Of a stretch of 64,000 nucleotides of DNA, positions 33,440 through 44,102 are shown one piece after another (the first letter of the stretch is position 1; the number at the start of each line of letters is the position of its first letter). Made by a program: the position numbers and the translations under genes. The notes below the pieces were generated by a model that was not told the DNA's origin, did no database searches, and saw only the letters and a program-made list of their open reading frames with translations. This DNA is from Lepeophtheirus salmonis (lineage: Eukaryota; Arthropoda; Copepoda; Siphonostomatoida; Caligidae), in assembly GCF_016086655.4 (NCBI RefSeq), contig NC_052135.2, positions 70,467,702 to 70,531,701 of the forward strand. Reading direction: 5' to 3'.

Positions 33440-34215
33440 GTATCCACCATCAGAATTGATGGTGAGCTTCAGACGGTGGTTAAAGCTACTCTCTAAATGT
33501 ACTCCCGCTTATCAAGGCCCAGGGATTGTAGTCAAAGGTCTTCAATGAGCAAGTGCTGTTGTTGTGGTTCCTACAGGCCTTGTACTCCACGCCGACTAGA
33601 TGGAATATTATAAGGGGTTGAATACTGGGGGTCTGCTGAGGCAAGAAGTACTTTTGCCTGGAGCCGGTAATGGTTTTTCTTAGCAGTGTGAAAAGGTGCT
33701 CCGTCATGTTGGAGCACCCAGGGAGAATCGCAAAAGATAGATTTGATCCACAGGAAAACTTTGATGCCCATAATTTTGACGTACTCATCAGCCTTCACCC
33801 TGTATCCTAAAGGGAACGGCATTCTTCACCTTCCCGTTGGATGCAACCAGCCCTAACATCATCACTGAAACAAGGTGTTTGGTGTTAGAGACATATAGGT
33901 GCTTCTCTGATACACCCCAAATGTCACAACTCGACCATTCTGCCTGTTGAAGACAGGATCGACAGTAAAGGTAATCTCATCAAAAGATCAATATGAGTCC
34001 ACAGGTTCCCATGAGGTCGTTCAGGATCTATTTTACACGCTCCATGCGTATTTTTCTCTGCTGTTCAGTGAACAGAGGCTGCAGAATCCACCGCAGAGAC
34101 ATTTCCCCTGGCGTCTTTAGAGCCCTGGACACCGCTGATGGGGACTTGTTCATCTTTCTGGCCATGTCAGCAATTAATTCTGGTACTGTGTGCTCATGGT
34201 AGCTACTAGGACAAT
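33440..34215 (-). pseudogene. decayed Tc1-type transposase spanning most domains
   Basis: On the minus strand from about 34200: VPELIADMARKMNKSPSAVS and RALKTPGEMSLRWILQPL give a helix-turn-helix N-terminus. After frameshifts, FDEITFTVDPVFNRQNGRVV holds the first catalytic Asp. VLQHDGAPFHTAKKNHYRLQ holds the second. A further frameshift leads to FLPQQTPSIQPLIIFHLVGV and EYKACRNHNNSTCSLKTF, the expected W-PPxTPDxNPLDY region with its Asp lost. Unlike the other Tc1 relics here the catalytic core is present, but stops and at least two frameshifts kill it. Inverted repeats were not identified. Confidence 0.85.
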
Positions 34216-34560
34216 GTTGTTCTTAGCAAATGAAAGCCAATTATGTGTTTTTGCAACATTGATCGTCAAAATATTATAAGAAAATGACTGAAGTAGTATA
34301 GAGTAATTTTTATTTGATGATTGCATTTCGGGGATCAAAATCATAGTATATATGTATGCAAATCAATACGATATTTTTTTAATATATTTAATATGACTGA
34401 TGAATACTTTAGTCTTTAGAACTTTCGAAAATTAAAACAAACAAAACTCATACCAGCTTTTATATTTAATTCAAATCTTAGCATATACTGAAAATGTACA
34501 CGAATTATGATATACATTAGAGACTATGAAAAAAAAGATAAACATAGTCTCGTTATTAAA
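34216..34560. other. unassigned
   Basis: No recognised feature. Confidence 0.45.
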
Positions 34561-34790
34561 ATGCACACGCCGGCAATATTTTATGAATAATTAAAAATAT
34601 TGATATAATGTACATCAGGGAGCACTATATACAGTATAGCCTTTATCCACGTTCGATTCAATATGCACACGCCTTCAATATTTCATTTACAAAGAAACAT
34701 TTCTATTTGTCAAATCAAAATATGTTTATTATATACATAAGGAAGCATATATCATCAAGGACTAAATACAGCGTACCCGGTTGATTTTTT
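34561..34790 (+). repeat. diverged tandem duplication, ~100-bp unit
   Basis: ATGCACACGCCGGCAATATT at 34561 is echoed by ATGCACACGCCTTCAATATT at 34663. TACATCAGGGAGCACTATAT, then ACAGTATAGCC is echoed by TACATAAGGAAGCATATAT and ACAGCGTACCC. Confidence 0.6.
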
Positions 34791-35719
34791 TTTTCATATA
34801 TCCTACATGCAGATTTTATAAAGAATTTACAATATATATTTATTTTTACTGTTCTTTTTTTTTTAATAAAAATGAATATTCAGCTCAGAGGGCATTCACA
34901 AACCATTTGGGCACTTTATAAGTGGGAGGACACGTTCTAAAACAATGTGTCTTTTTGGTAGGATGGAAAGGGGGTTAATTTAAAACCAGATAAACATGAA
35001 TAACGTTGACAAAATATCATAAATGATGACGTCATAGTGAACACGTAACAAAACATTTCATACATGTAATGTTTTCTAAAAACGTCATTAATAGATATAT
35101 GAAACAGTTTTTTACAAGGGCTTAAGTAAGATTTTGCCTTATCCTAAAAAAACAAACATATAAATTAATCTTTTTTGAAAAAAAAATCACACTAGAAACA
35201 CGTGTTTCTTGGGATGTGTAAAAAAAAGTTAAGTCCACTTGTTCATGACTGACCCCTAAACAAAATTAATTTAAAAACATCTTATTTGCGAAGGAGAGTG
35301 ATTTCTGCAGTACTTAAGTTGATGCGTATTTTATACAGATGTAGGCGTTTTGATATACCTTTTCGGAGGTATGAAACAGGGAACTTTCATTGATTATAAA
35401 GGCATACATTTTATCTATCTACCTACTACTGAAGTCATACTAATTCAATAGTATGAAAATGAATCAAGTTCTACCCTATTTCATCGTGGAATAAATGATC
35501 AAATATTTATAATTAAATAGAGTCGCTAACCACGAATTACGATTTATTTTTATCTAATCTTATTTTGAAGAATTTTTTTTAGTATTTTAAAATTTATTAT
35601 GGTCCTTTTTTTCCTCACAAAAACAACAATTATGTTTAAAATTTCATTTTCATTTCTACATGGATTTATATTTCATTTGGAATCATCATTCAATCTTACG
35701 AAAATTAAATTAAGTGGTT
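34791..35719. other. unassigned
   Basis: A perfect TGACGTCA at 35027-35034 is the only motif noted. Confidence 0.45.
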
Positions 35720-35749
35720 AAAAAACCACCTTTTTATAGGTGGTTTTTT
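35720..35749. repeat. 11-bp perfect hairpin
   Basis: AAAAAACCACC, an 8-base loop, then GGTGGTTTTTT. In shape it matches a bacterial terminator, but in this eukaryotic setting it is best read as a small inverted repeat. Confidence 0.8.
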
Positions 35750-35859
35750 GTTAAGAATGGAATAACATAACGTCTTAGGTTTTTCAATTTCTTTTATAAC
35801 AAAGGGTTTTTATTTGAAAAACAAATAGTTGTTCTTTCATAAATAAAAGAATAGCCTGT

Positions 35860-36475
35860 ATTTTTTCCTTCAATAAATTCAAAATTTGAATTTTTTTTCC
35901 AAATAATTACATTTTTGGCAAAAAACTATGGGTTTTTATAAATTTTTTTTTTAATTAATTTTTTTGTGAATAGCAATGAATTTTGAAATTTTTTTCGAAA
36001 AAATTTAATTATTTACAAAAAGCCATGGATTTTTGAAATTTTTGTTCAAAAAATGTAACATTTGAAAATATTTTCCAACAAAATTAATCTATTGCAAAAA
36101 GCTATAGATTTGTAATCTTTAATTTTTTTTTCTTTTGCACATAGCTACGGATTTTTGAAAGTTTTTTCGAGAAAATGTAATTTTTGAAATTACATAATTC
36201 CAAAAAAGGTAATTTTATTTAAATAGCAATAGATTTTTGAATTTTTTTAAATAGTATGGATTTTGAAATTTTTGTCTAAAAAAATACTTTTTTTTGTAAA
36301 TATAAAACGATTTACAAAATAATTTTTATTAAAAAATTTTATATTTTGTAATTTTTTTTTCTTCTGCAAATAGCTACGGATTTTTGAAAATTTTCCTTAA
36401 TTAATGTAATATTAAAATTTTTTTGGGAATAACTATAGATTTTTGAAAAAAAATATCAAACAAAAATCTTGGGGA
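35860..36475 (+). mobile_element. GC-headed MITE body without recognisable ends
   Basis: Typical internal units (TTTTTGAAATTTTTGTTC, AGCTACGGATTTTTGAAA, repeated with small changes) without the GC head or the tail. Confidence 0.6.
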
Positions 36476-36558
36476 TTTATGTGTGTAAGTCCCTGTTGGA
36501 GACAAGGTAGAATTGAGGATCCAAAACAAAGTCATTCTTGGGTATGTCTTTGCTTGAT

Positions 36559-36566
36559 ACAGAATG
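36559..36566. repeat. left target-site duplication of foldback F2
   Basis: ACAGAATG, repeated perfectly at 37061-37068. Confidence 0.85.
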
Positions 36567-37060
36567 GTTTGTCCAGAAATTTCACTGCTCTCTTTTCAGA
36601 CCAGAAAATCTCAGCTCCCTATTTTCACACCAAGGCAAGTTCATCAGGAAACAAGTTCATCGCGAGACAAGCTCATCCCAAGGAAAATTCATACCCAACA
36701 ATACAAATTAATGAAAAAAATAAGTTCCTAATTGAAATAAGAACTTACATTTCTTAAGCTTAACGAAAAAGTTTATTTTACTTTTCACAAACTGATTGCA
36801 ACAAATTTGCCTCACAGCTTTATGGTTTTTTATTTTCCTCAATTGAATATATAGGTATATTACTATTATAAAGTGCAAAGCACTCATTTTACCTTCTCTA
36901 ATAACTTTAATTTAGATTATAGAAAAAAAAATGTTAGTTCCTCGAGATGAAGAAATTGTTCTCGGGATGATCATTTCTTGCGGTGAATTTGCTTCGCAAT
37001 GAGCTTGTCATGGGATGAACTTTCCAGGGTGAAGAAATGGAGACGAACTTTCCTCTAAAC
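36567..37060 (+). mobile_element. minirepeat foldback element F2, intact ends with 8-bp duplication
   Basis: The left end GTTTGTCCAGAAATTTCACT and the inverted right end GTTTAGAGGAAAGTTCGTCT are related. Inside them lie arms of 16-base words: AAGTTCATCGCGAGAC-type units at 36632-36700 and their inverse (CGGGATGATCATTTCTTG, GGGATGAACTTTCC) at 36940-37034. The central spacer (TTCTTAAGCTTAACGAAAAA, ACAAACTGATTGCAAC) is shared, inverted, with the copy at 63303. Perfect ACAGAATG flanks prove it moved as a unit. No transposase; 8-bp duplications fit hAT-type or related transposases (inference). Confidence 0.88.
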
Positions 37061-37068
37061 ACAGAATG
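37061..37068. repeat. right target-site duplication of foldback F2
   Basis: ACAGAATG, identical to 36559-36566. Confidence 0.85.
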
Positions 37069-38331
37069 AAACTTGTCTTTATTTGACTTCATCTCACAGC
37101 TAATTTAATGAAAGGTCATGAAAACTAAGCAAATCTCCTCCAAAAAATTCTTTCAATTGTCAGGGTTCCCGTGTTATTTTTAGGTATGGTTATGACTTAC
37201 AATCTTACCCTATTATTAAGTGTGTCTATCTTTTTGTCTGTTCGCTGACACTTGATAACTCCAAGTAATTCTGTGTACTCCTGCTAGTCTTAACATATAT
37301 ATATATATATATATATCTGATTGATTTTTGCCTCTTTAAAATTGATAAATAAAGTTCTTAAAATAAGTTGGCGTTTAAAAAAAAAAGTTGAATATTTGAG
37401 CCTTGTAGTATGTGATTGTTCAGAATACAAAACTATATGTACACAATTGTTTTTTGTCAGATCAGAGTTTTTGATTACATCTATTTTTATTATTTTAACA
37501 CTTTATGTAAATTGGAGTCAATTTTTTCGAAAGAAGAAAACAGACATATACTAGAAGGAATTGATAGGGTTATCTCCATGGAAATCATATGCTAATTTCA
37601 AATGTGTATTAGGTATGCAATACACCTGAGAATAATGAAAGTTAATGTCTTTTTTTACGGTATAGAGAATAATATCATCTTGGTTTTTCTTTTTTATTCA
37701 TCCCTAGAGAAATATCCATGGTAAAAAAAAGGACGTTTTGCCCTTGAAGGCTCGTTTTTTCACATGTTTAAGTGTCATATTGTAATTTTTTGATATTATT
37801 TTAGGGATATAAGCTTTAAGAAATTGCAAAATTTATTTCCCCAAAATAAAACAACAATTACTTATCAAAAAATAATACTACAATAGATATATTTGGAAAC
37901 GTGACTAACATTTTCCCAAAATTAATTTATATATTATTTTCTTAGTAACATTAATCTATAATTTTTATTAACGAAATGACTCGTCATTTCTTTACGGACT
38001 CAGAATTGACTAACGCTCTGAACCATATAAACTGAGTAGGAATTACAATAGACTGGGACTCATAACCATACGCAGATACATCATGTTCCGAGTTCCAATA
38101 GGCTTGTATAACATGCTATTTTCCCTGATTAATTAACCTGATCAATGAAAGCCTAGATGGTGTAAATACGGGAGCATGAAACTTTAGAGACCTGGAATAA
38201 TAATGCAAACTTTTTTTTCCCACATGAGGGAAATATAAAAGGATTTATTGGTTGACAAAAAAATATTTATTTGTCTTCAAGAAGAGAAATAAAGGAAAAA
38301 CAAGCTACATGCATGATGTGTTTAGAATTCC
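37069..38331. other. unassigned, with an (AT)n microsatellite
   Basis: The (AT)n tract lies at about 37294-37316. A 77-codon plus-strand frame at 37321-37554 has no recognised features. Confidence 0.5.
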
Positions 38332-38670
38332 ATGATGGAAGTGACATACTTTTCAAAAACTTCCTCTCAAAAATATCAATATAACTTTGGGCTTTTCTTG
38401 GTGGGGAGGGATGACACACCGTCATGTAGACAAACATATATCTACTTCGAAATAATCAAGGGTAAGGCGACTTCCTGGAGTTCAGATTCACCGTTTTGGG
38501 GATTATCTCATCCAAATCATCCCTTCACAGAGTTACCGATCTTTTTTTCACTGCACGACAATTTTTATATCCTTTATCACCTACTTGAGTTAATCCCCGA
38601 TAATTTCTATTATTTTGAGGCCCACAATATGGATTTGCGTTTAATAAATGGACTGTATCTGAAACTTTAA
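38332..38670 (+). other. 112-codon open frame, unknown
   Basis: Starts MMEVTYFSKTSSQKYQYN and runs through FGLFLVGRDDTPSCRQTYIY, WSSDSPFWGLSHPNHPFTE and HNMDLRLINGLYLKL. It is one of the longest frames not explained by a repeat or transposon, and its composition is varied, not homopolymeric. No domain, signal peptide or homologue is recognised and the start context (TTCCATGATGG) is unremarkable. It may be chance, an exon or an eroded element. Confidence 0.2.
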
Positions 38671-39240
38671 ACTTCATTTATTAAATGACATCATTTTCAA
38701 TTATGTGTGATCATTATCAAGGGCTTAAAAATACGAAACCCTAATGGGAAACATTGTTAGCATCACCCTGTATAACTAACTACACAAACTCCATGACTTT
38801 TGCAAAAAGAAAAATGCATCTGTCACGAGTAAAAATGATGTAATCTGTGGTACCTTCAAATGAACGTTCTGCATGGACAATGTTTTTCATAGCCAACTAA
38901 ATTGGACAAAAAAGAATCATATGGTCGTACAATTGTTTTTTGAAAAAGTTAACGAATGAGCGTTTGAACGGAAATTTATCAGAAATGAACAGATAAGCAA
39001 GTGAATGGAAAAATTGAAGCACAATCTCATTAAAAGCTAGACTCCAATTCAATTTTAGTTTAGTTTTCATTAAACCACTATTCTTTAAATTACATCCACG
39101 GATATTTTAAAAGCGTTCTAATGCAATGATTAAATGAGTAAATAAATCGAGCCTTCTACGTCAAATTAATTTTTCTAAACAAAAAAAATAATGTACAACG
39201 TACTCAGTTAATTGCAGAAAAAAGACATAGTCAAATACAA
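38671..39240. other. unassigned
   Basis: No recognised feature. Confidence 0.45.
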
Positions 39241-39960
39241 TGTTTCGTAGAGGCTTGAGGGGTTGTGGTAGAAAAAATTGTATATATTTATACAATTAAC
39301 TATTTACATATTCAATTTTCATTTCTCAAAATTTATCTTTCTCAACAATGGTCCCAATTATGCCCTTGAAGACTCTTCATGCCCTCATAACATAGTCTTC
39401 CGGCATTGTATCCCATTGGTTCTCAACTGCAAATTTATGGCCTTGACAGACACGCAGGATTTGACATAGGTTATACATTCCACATAGCCCTAGATTCCAC
39501 AATTTTGAGGAGCACACTGAGGGGGCGATGGGGGCCAAAAGTGACCTGTTTTACCCTATTCAATCTGCTGATTTGTACCTATTTAGTCAGTAGCTTACAT
39601 TTCTTTCTGACATATGATATTAGTCCAGGTATACTACCGCTCTGTGCTCTGTGGCAACCGAGACACTAAACTCCCCTGAAAGTTTTCGCATTGATCTTGT
39701 TAGATTATCCTCGATTGTGTCCCCCAAATGCACCAAAAACACTTCAGTTCCCACTTTTTTCTGCCCTCCACTCCCTACCCTCCTCTACAGACTTTAACCA
39801 TCCTTTATCTTCTTCTTCACCTCATAAACAAGTGTCTTTCCGCGAAGGAAAATCTAATAAATGGAGAACACTGGCTAACGACAAGGAGCAAGTCAGACAC
39901 TCGTTGTCTTTTTGCTTCTATTTCAAACATTTGTTGTTGTCTGATTTGATTTAAAAAAAT
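39241..39960 (+). other. GC-richer block with overlapping open frames, unknown
   Basis: Two frames overlap at 39691-39954 (one containing KQVSFREGKSNKWRTLANDK, the other Pro/Leu/Ser-rich) and an earlier frame spans 39406-39669. C-rich words (CCCTCCACTCCCTACCCTCC) give a pyrimidine-rich patch at 39764-39783. Base composition differs from the flanks, as an exon or an inserted element would, but I could not identify either. Confidence 0.25.
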
Positions 39961-40609
39961 AGCATTTGAAAGCTAAAGTTCAGAACTTCAAAAAATATCT
40001 TGTACAAAATCTCGAAAATTTAATCTTTTGTGATCGAAAATTGGCTTCAAAGATCTTTCCACGATTTCCTGAATCACGGTGTAGTTACATTTTAAGAGTG
40101 ATTAAGTCAAAATTAGAATGTTTTCATACCGACTGAGAGTATATACTAATACAAATATACTAATGCGTGATAAGTGCGTCCAATATATATGGAACCTGCA
40201 ACCTTCTTTAATTGTTGACTTATGCAATTAGTGTTCTTACGTAATGTTATAACACTAAACACTTGTACGTCTTCCTCTTCTAATTGATAAGCATAATCCT
40301 GTTATACATAATTGATTGAAGGAAGTCATTAAAACAAGGCTGGAAATCAATAACCAAAGAAATACGAAGCCATCAAAGTTGTATAATTGCTATCATCTTC
40401 AAAATAAATATGTATTTATAAATCGATGAAACATTTATTAAGAAGTCACTTTATTTAATTATATATTTTTGGAATTCGGAAAAACTAAAGGCAAATCTGA
40501 TGTGGTTTAGACATGACTGTTTTCAAGGAATAATGTTTTTTTTAGCATGATTGTAGCAATAGCCCAAATAGGTCCAAATAATTGTTTCCGCGGTTATATT
40601 GAACTGTTT
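39961..40609. other. unassigned
   Basis: No recognised feature. Confidence 0.45.
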
Positions 40610-41470
40610 TTTTCAACAACTTTTTTTTTTAATTTCCAAAAAAACTAATATCTGAAATTTCTAAAGAGGTGTTTATTTTTTGACTTTTTTATAAAAAAAT
40701 TTGTAAAGAGCTCTGGTTGTTTGATATTTTTTTAAATTTTTTTCATTTCATTTGAATTTTTAAATCTTATTTGAATTTTTTTAAATTTTTTTAATTTTAT
40801 TTGAATTTTTTTAAATTTTTTTAATTTTATTTGAATTTTTTTAAATTTTTTTAATTTTATTTGAATTTTTTTAATTTTATTTGAATTTTTTTAATTTTAT
40901 TTGAATTTTTTTTTTTTAATTTTATTTAATTTTTTTAATTTTTTTAATTTTATTTGAATTTTTTTAAATTTTTTAAATTTAATTTGAATTTTTTTAATAG
41001 TTATAGATATTTGAAATTTTTTTCCAAAAATTTAATTTTTGATGACCCCTGTAGATTTCCTAAAAATTCAATACCTGTGTGTTTTTCAAATAGCTTAATA
41101 TTTAATTTTTTTTTCAAATAACTTAATATTTCATTTTTTTTTTCAAATAACTTAATATTTCATTTTTTTTTTCAAATAACTTAATATTTCATTTTTTTTT
41201 TTTCTAAATGTTTAATATTTTAAATTTTATTCTGGCGAAATTTTTTGTATACGGCTGTGGATTTTTAAAGTTTTTCAGTAAATTTAATTTTTGAAATTTT
41301 TTTGAATACCTGTAGATATTTATAATTTTTTCCCAAAAAAAATAATATTTGAATTTTTTTTTCAACAATAATAAAATATTTGAAATTTTTTTCAAAAACA
41401 TTCCAAAATCCAGCCCCCTCCCCTTACTCCAAAGAAAAAATATAAATATATATTCCTGTGGACGCCTTTG
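40610..41470 (+). mobile_element. GC-headed MITE, head missing, tail present
   Basis: T-rich units end in CCAAAATCCAGCCCCCTCCC and ATATATATTCCTGTGGACGC. The 5' head is not identifiable. Confidence 0.75.
40736..40995 (+). repeat. tandem array of a TTTTATTTGAA unit
   Basis: Around nine units of TTTTATTTGAATTTTTTTAA with variable T-runs, period about 20-31. Later sub-arrays (AATAACTTAATATTTCATTT at 41113-41193, three copies) show further local expansion in the same MITE. Confidence 0.8.
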
Positions 41471-41984
41471 GGTATGCATATATAATTACAATAATTAATT
41501 GTAGAATTTCCTGTTGATGTATGACCCCGATAAATCTCGGGAGAGAAACCCTATGAACATTGTAGGTAAATCATTTTAAAAGAAACCTATGAAATTTAAT
41601 TTATTCATCCATGAACTCATAACCAAATTACACACCCCAAGCAAAAGAGAATTACTTAAGACATTCGGATCTTATCATAAAGTATGTAATATGTAAGCAA
41701 AAATAGATTTTTTTACTCTTTTTTTTTTCCATTTTTAATGGTACATTGTATTAAATTATTATTGTAACTGACTTTGCATTTTTCTTCAAGTTTTTTTTAT
41801 CTTCCAAAACCCACACACTAAGTCCCTATATTTAAATTCCTTGCTGGGGTTCCATGAATATATATAAACATATCCATGTATGTGCCTATAACGATTGGAG
41901 AAAATATACATTATGTATTCAAGTGCAAGGTAGGAATAAGTGATCAAAATGTACATTTTAAGTATGACCCCAATACCAGATACG
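41471..41984. other. unassigned
   Basis: The 74-codon minus-strand frame at 41786-42010 shows no features. Confidence 0.45.
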
Positions 41985-42140
41985 TCTGCAGAATTATATA
42001 TATTTTGCAAAATAAATTAACAAGTTACATTTAATATATTAATTTTTTTTTAGAAAAAAATATCAAAAATACAACGTCATTAACAAAAAATTAAATTTTT
42101 TGGAAGAAAAAAACTTAAAAAATCCACATCCCCTCTCAAA
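41985..42140 (-). mobile_element. GC-headed MITE tail fragment
   Basis: ACGTCTGCAGAATTATATAT is the inverted tail, followed by about 130 bases of A-rich units. Confidence 0.55.
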
Positions 42141-42296
42141 AAATTGTAACACTTCTAACACTAAAATTATATTTTTTATAACGATCCAATGATTCTTATT
42201 TTTTTTAAATGTAAAAATCGTTTGAAATTATTATAAATCCAGAAAATATTCTCTTGAAAATTATTACTAAAATAATTTGAAGAGTAATAACTAGTC

Positions 42297-42468
42297 ATGA
42301 ACGAGTCTGAAGAAATCTACATACATGCACCTCAAACGATTATTGTAAAGGTTAAAAAACCGATTGAACAAGATAATCCAAGTTATTCTCACGACTTGGA
42401 AATAAAAAAAAATATGTGTATCGATACTACAATATTATTTTATGTATCCACATATGATGAAAAATTAG
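42297..42468 (+). CDS. putative first coding exon, unknown protein
   Basis: ATG follows an in-frame TAA at 42288-42290. Fifty-seven codons read MNESEEIYIHAPQTIIVKVK, KPIEQDNPSYSHDLEIKK and NMCIDTTILFYVSTYDEKL. They end in TTAG|GTATTATG at 42468/42469, a plausible donor in phase 1. Past the donor the frame turns into an Ile/Phe/Leu run, as an intron would. The N-terminus is acidic, then mixed and protein-like; no domain is recognised. No downstream exon was found on the plus strand. A chance frame is possible. Confidence 0.35.
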
Positions 42469-42519
42469 GTATTATGTATTTATTTTCTATATATATTTTT
42501 TTTTTCTTGAAGAAATAGA

Positions 42520-42999
42520 ATATATATGAATACTATATGCCTATTCTAGAAATATTCTCTATATATAACGTGCCTTCTTTTATTTTCCTTCCGTTTTAAA
42601 GACTGTTTTTTATACTTTTCTATTTGTAAAAAAGTTATGAAATTCAAGATAGAATGAACATAATCACCTAAATAATCTTTTAAACATCCCAAAGTTATGA
42701 ATTTTGATAGAGAACTGCTGTTTTTTAAATTTACAATACAAAAAAACTTTGTCAAATCAACGATTTCTTGGATATTTCAATTTCCTCAAATTCTCAATTC
42801 TTATTTATTCCTTATTATTCTCACAATATATTTGTAGGCGTTCAATTATAAGCTTCCATATAGCATAATAGTGTTGTCATAAGCATATATATTAACAAAA
42901 GAAAGGTTAGGTTCAAACGACTTAATAAGAACTACATGTGCACATAATGTAAAATACGGTTATAAATAACATCAATAAAAACTATTAAAATGATCAAAT
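42520..42999. other. unassigned
   Basis: Frames here are low-complexity. Nothing recognised. Confidence 0.45.
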
Positions 43000-43460
43000 T
43001 GACGCCATTTATTTTTGCTACTTTGATTGACATCTCCACGATCAGTAATATATCTTTTAGAATGGTTTCCTTTGATGATTGTTGTACGTGTAATACTTGC
43101 TACGTTTTTGTTAATATTGTGTTGATTTTCCCTTCTTTGTTTGAAGTGAAGTAAGACAAGAAATCCTCTTTACCAATATATGCTCCGAAATTACTTGACA
43201 AATCATTTACTACCTTTTGGTATATTTCTTTTAGTGCTCTGCAGGTCCAAAAAATATGGTTGCTTGTCTCCTTTATGTCTGTGCAGAAAATACTGAGGAT
43301 TTTTGTCCATTATAGAACTTAAAACGTACTTCCAGCGTTCCAAACAACAGGCGGTAGTTGAACCATTTTTTAAGGATGTGAGCAATCGGTTTTTTATTAC
43401 TCGTACAATTCCTGATGCCTCTTTTTGTGGAATTTTTTCTTCTTAGCATGTAAGAGGTCT
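43000..43460 (-). pseudogene. retrotransposon ORF remnant (RT C-terminal region)
   Basis: Minus-strand pieces in different frames give NYRLLFGTLEVRFKF, then KETSNHIFWTCRALKEIYQK and VVNDLSSNFGAYIGKEDF. The H-I-F-W-x-C-x-A-L pattern recalls the zinc-knuckle tail of LINE-type polyproteins, where a preceding C-x2-C is followed by H-x3-C. The first Cys pair is lost or out of frame. At least one frameshift is needed. Family unnamed; it differs from the 30.6-kb and 58-kb remnants. Confidence 0.5.
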
Positions 43461-43824
43461 TGCATGTTTGTCTGGAATGTCCTTCAAATTAGCAAACCAA
43501 AAAATATTTAAATTCCTTAAGACAGTCGTTCATTTTGGAGGGCCGCGACATATTTTTTTTGAGGAAAAAAAAAATATTTTTGACCGAATATTTTGGTCTA
43601 AGATTTTAAAAAAATTGGTTTTTATAACTTGTTTTTAAAAAATATATACAAATTTAAAGCAAATACATTTCTAGATTGACATGGTAACCTCACGAATTTC
43701 TGGATAAGAATCCATACATTCATTTACGCAAAGGCTGTATTTCATTTTTTTTATAACTATTCTACTAATAGAACAGTAGAAAGGTACGATTTTCGATATG
43801 TAAATAAATAAGAAACTAAAAATG
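43461..43824. other. unassigned
   Basis: No recognised feature. Confidence 0.45.
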
Positions 43825-44060
43825 AACATTGTAATCCTGACGACTCAAAAAATGTTCCGAAGGAGAGTACCTTAGCCGTCTTAAAGTTTCCTTAAATTAG
43901 CTACAAACAGCTATGAAAGGAAGAAAATATATAAAAATCCAACTCCATCAAGACATGGACAAGAATTACTTCAATGTCTATCCTCAATTCTATTCAGAGA
44001 CCACCAGGAACATAGACTTATAACTTCCTAACAAATCCTGAATGTCCCTCACTGTATCTC
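43825..44060 (+). repeat. dispersed repeat S, copy 3
   Basis: CATTGTAATCCTGACGACTC, TTAAATTAGCTACAAACAGC, GGACAAGAATTACTTCAATG and TATCCTCAATTCTATTCAGA align with copies 1 and 2. Confidence 0.75.
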
Positions 44061-44102
44061 TTGTGGATACACTATTCCTACATAAAAATTGCAGAACAAT
44101 AT

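Noticed and set aside
33993..34202. 69-codon plus-strand open frame
   Set aside because: Complement of the helix-turn-helix part of the Tc1-type transposase on the minus strand.
35720..35749. Terminator-like hairpin with a T-run
   Set aside because: Intrinsic termination is bacterial, and no gene ends here.
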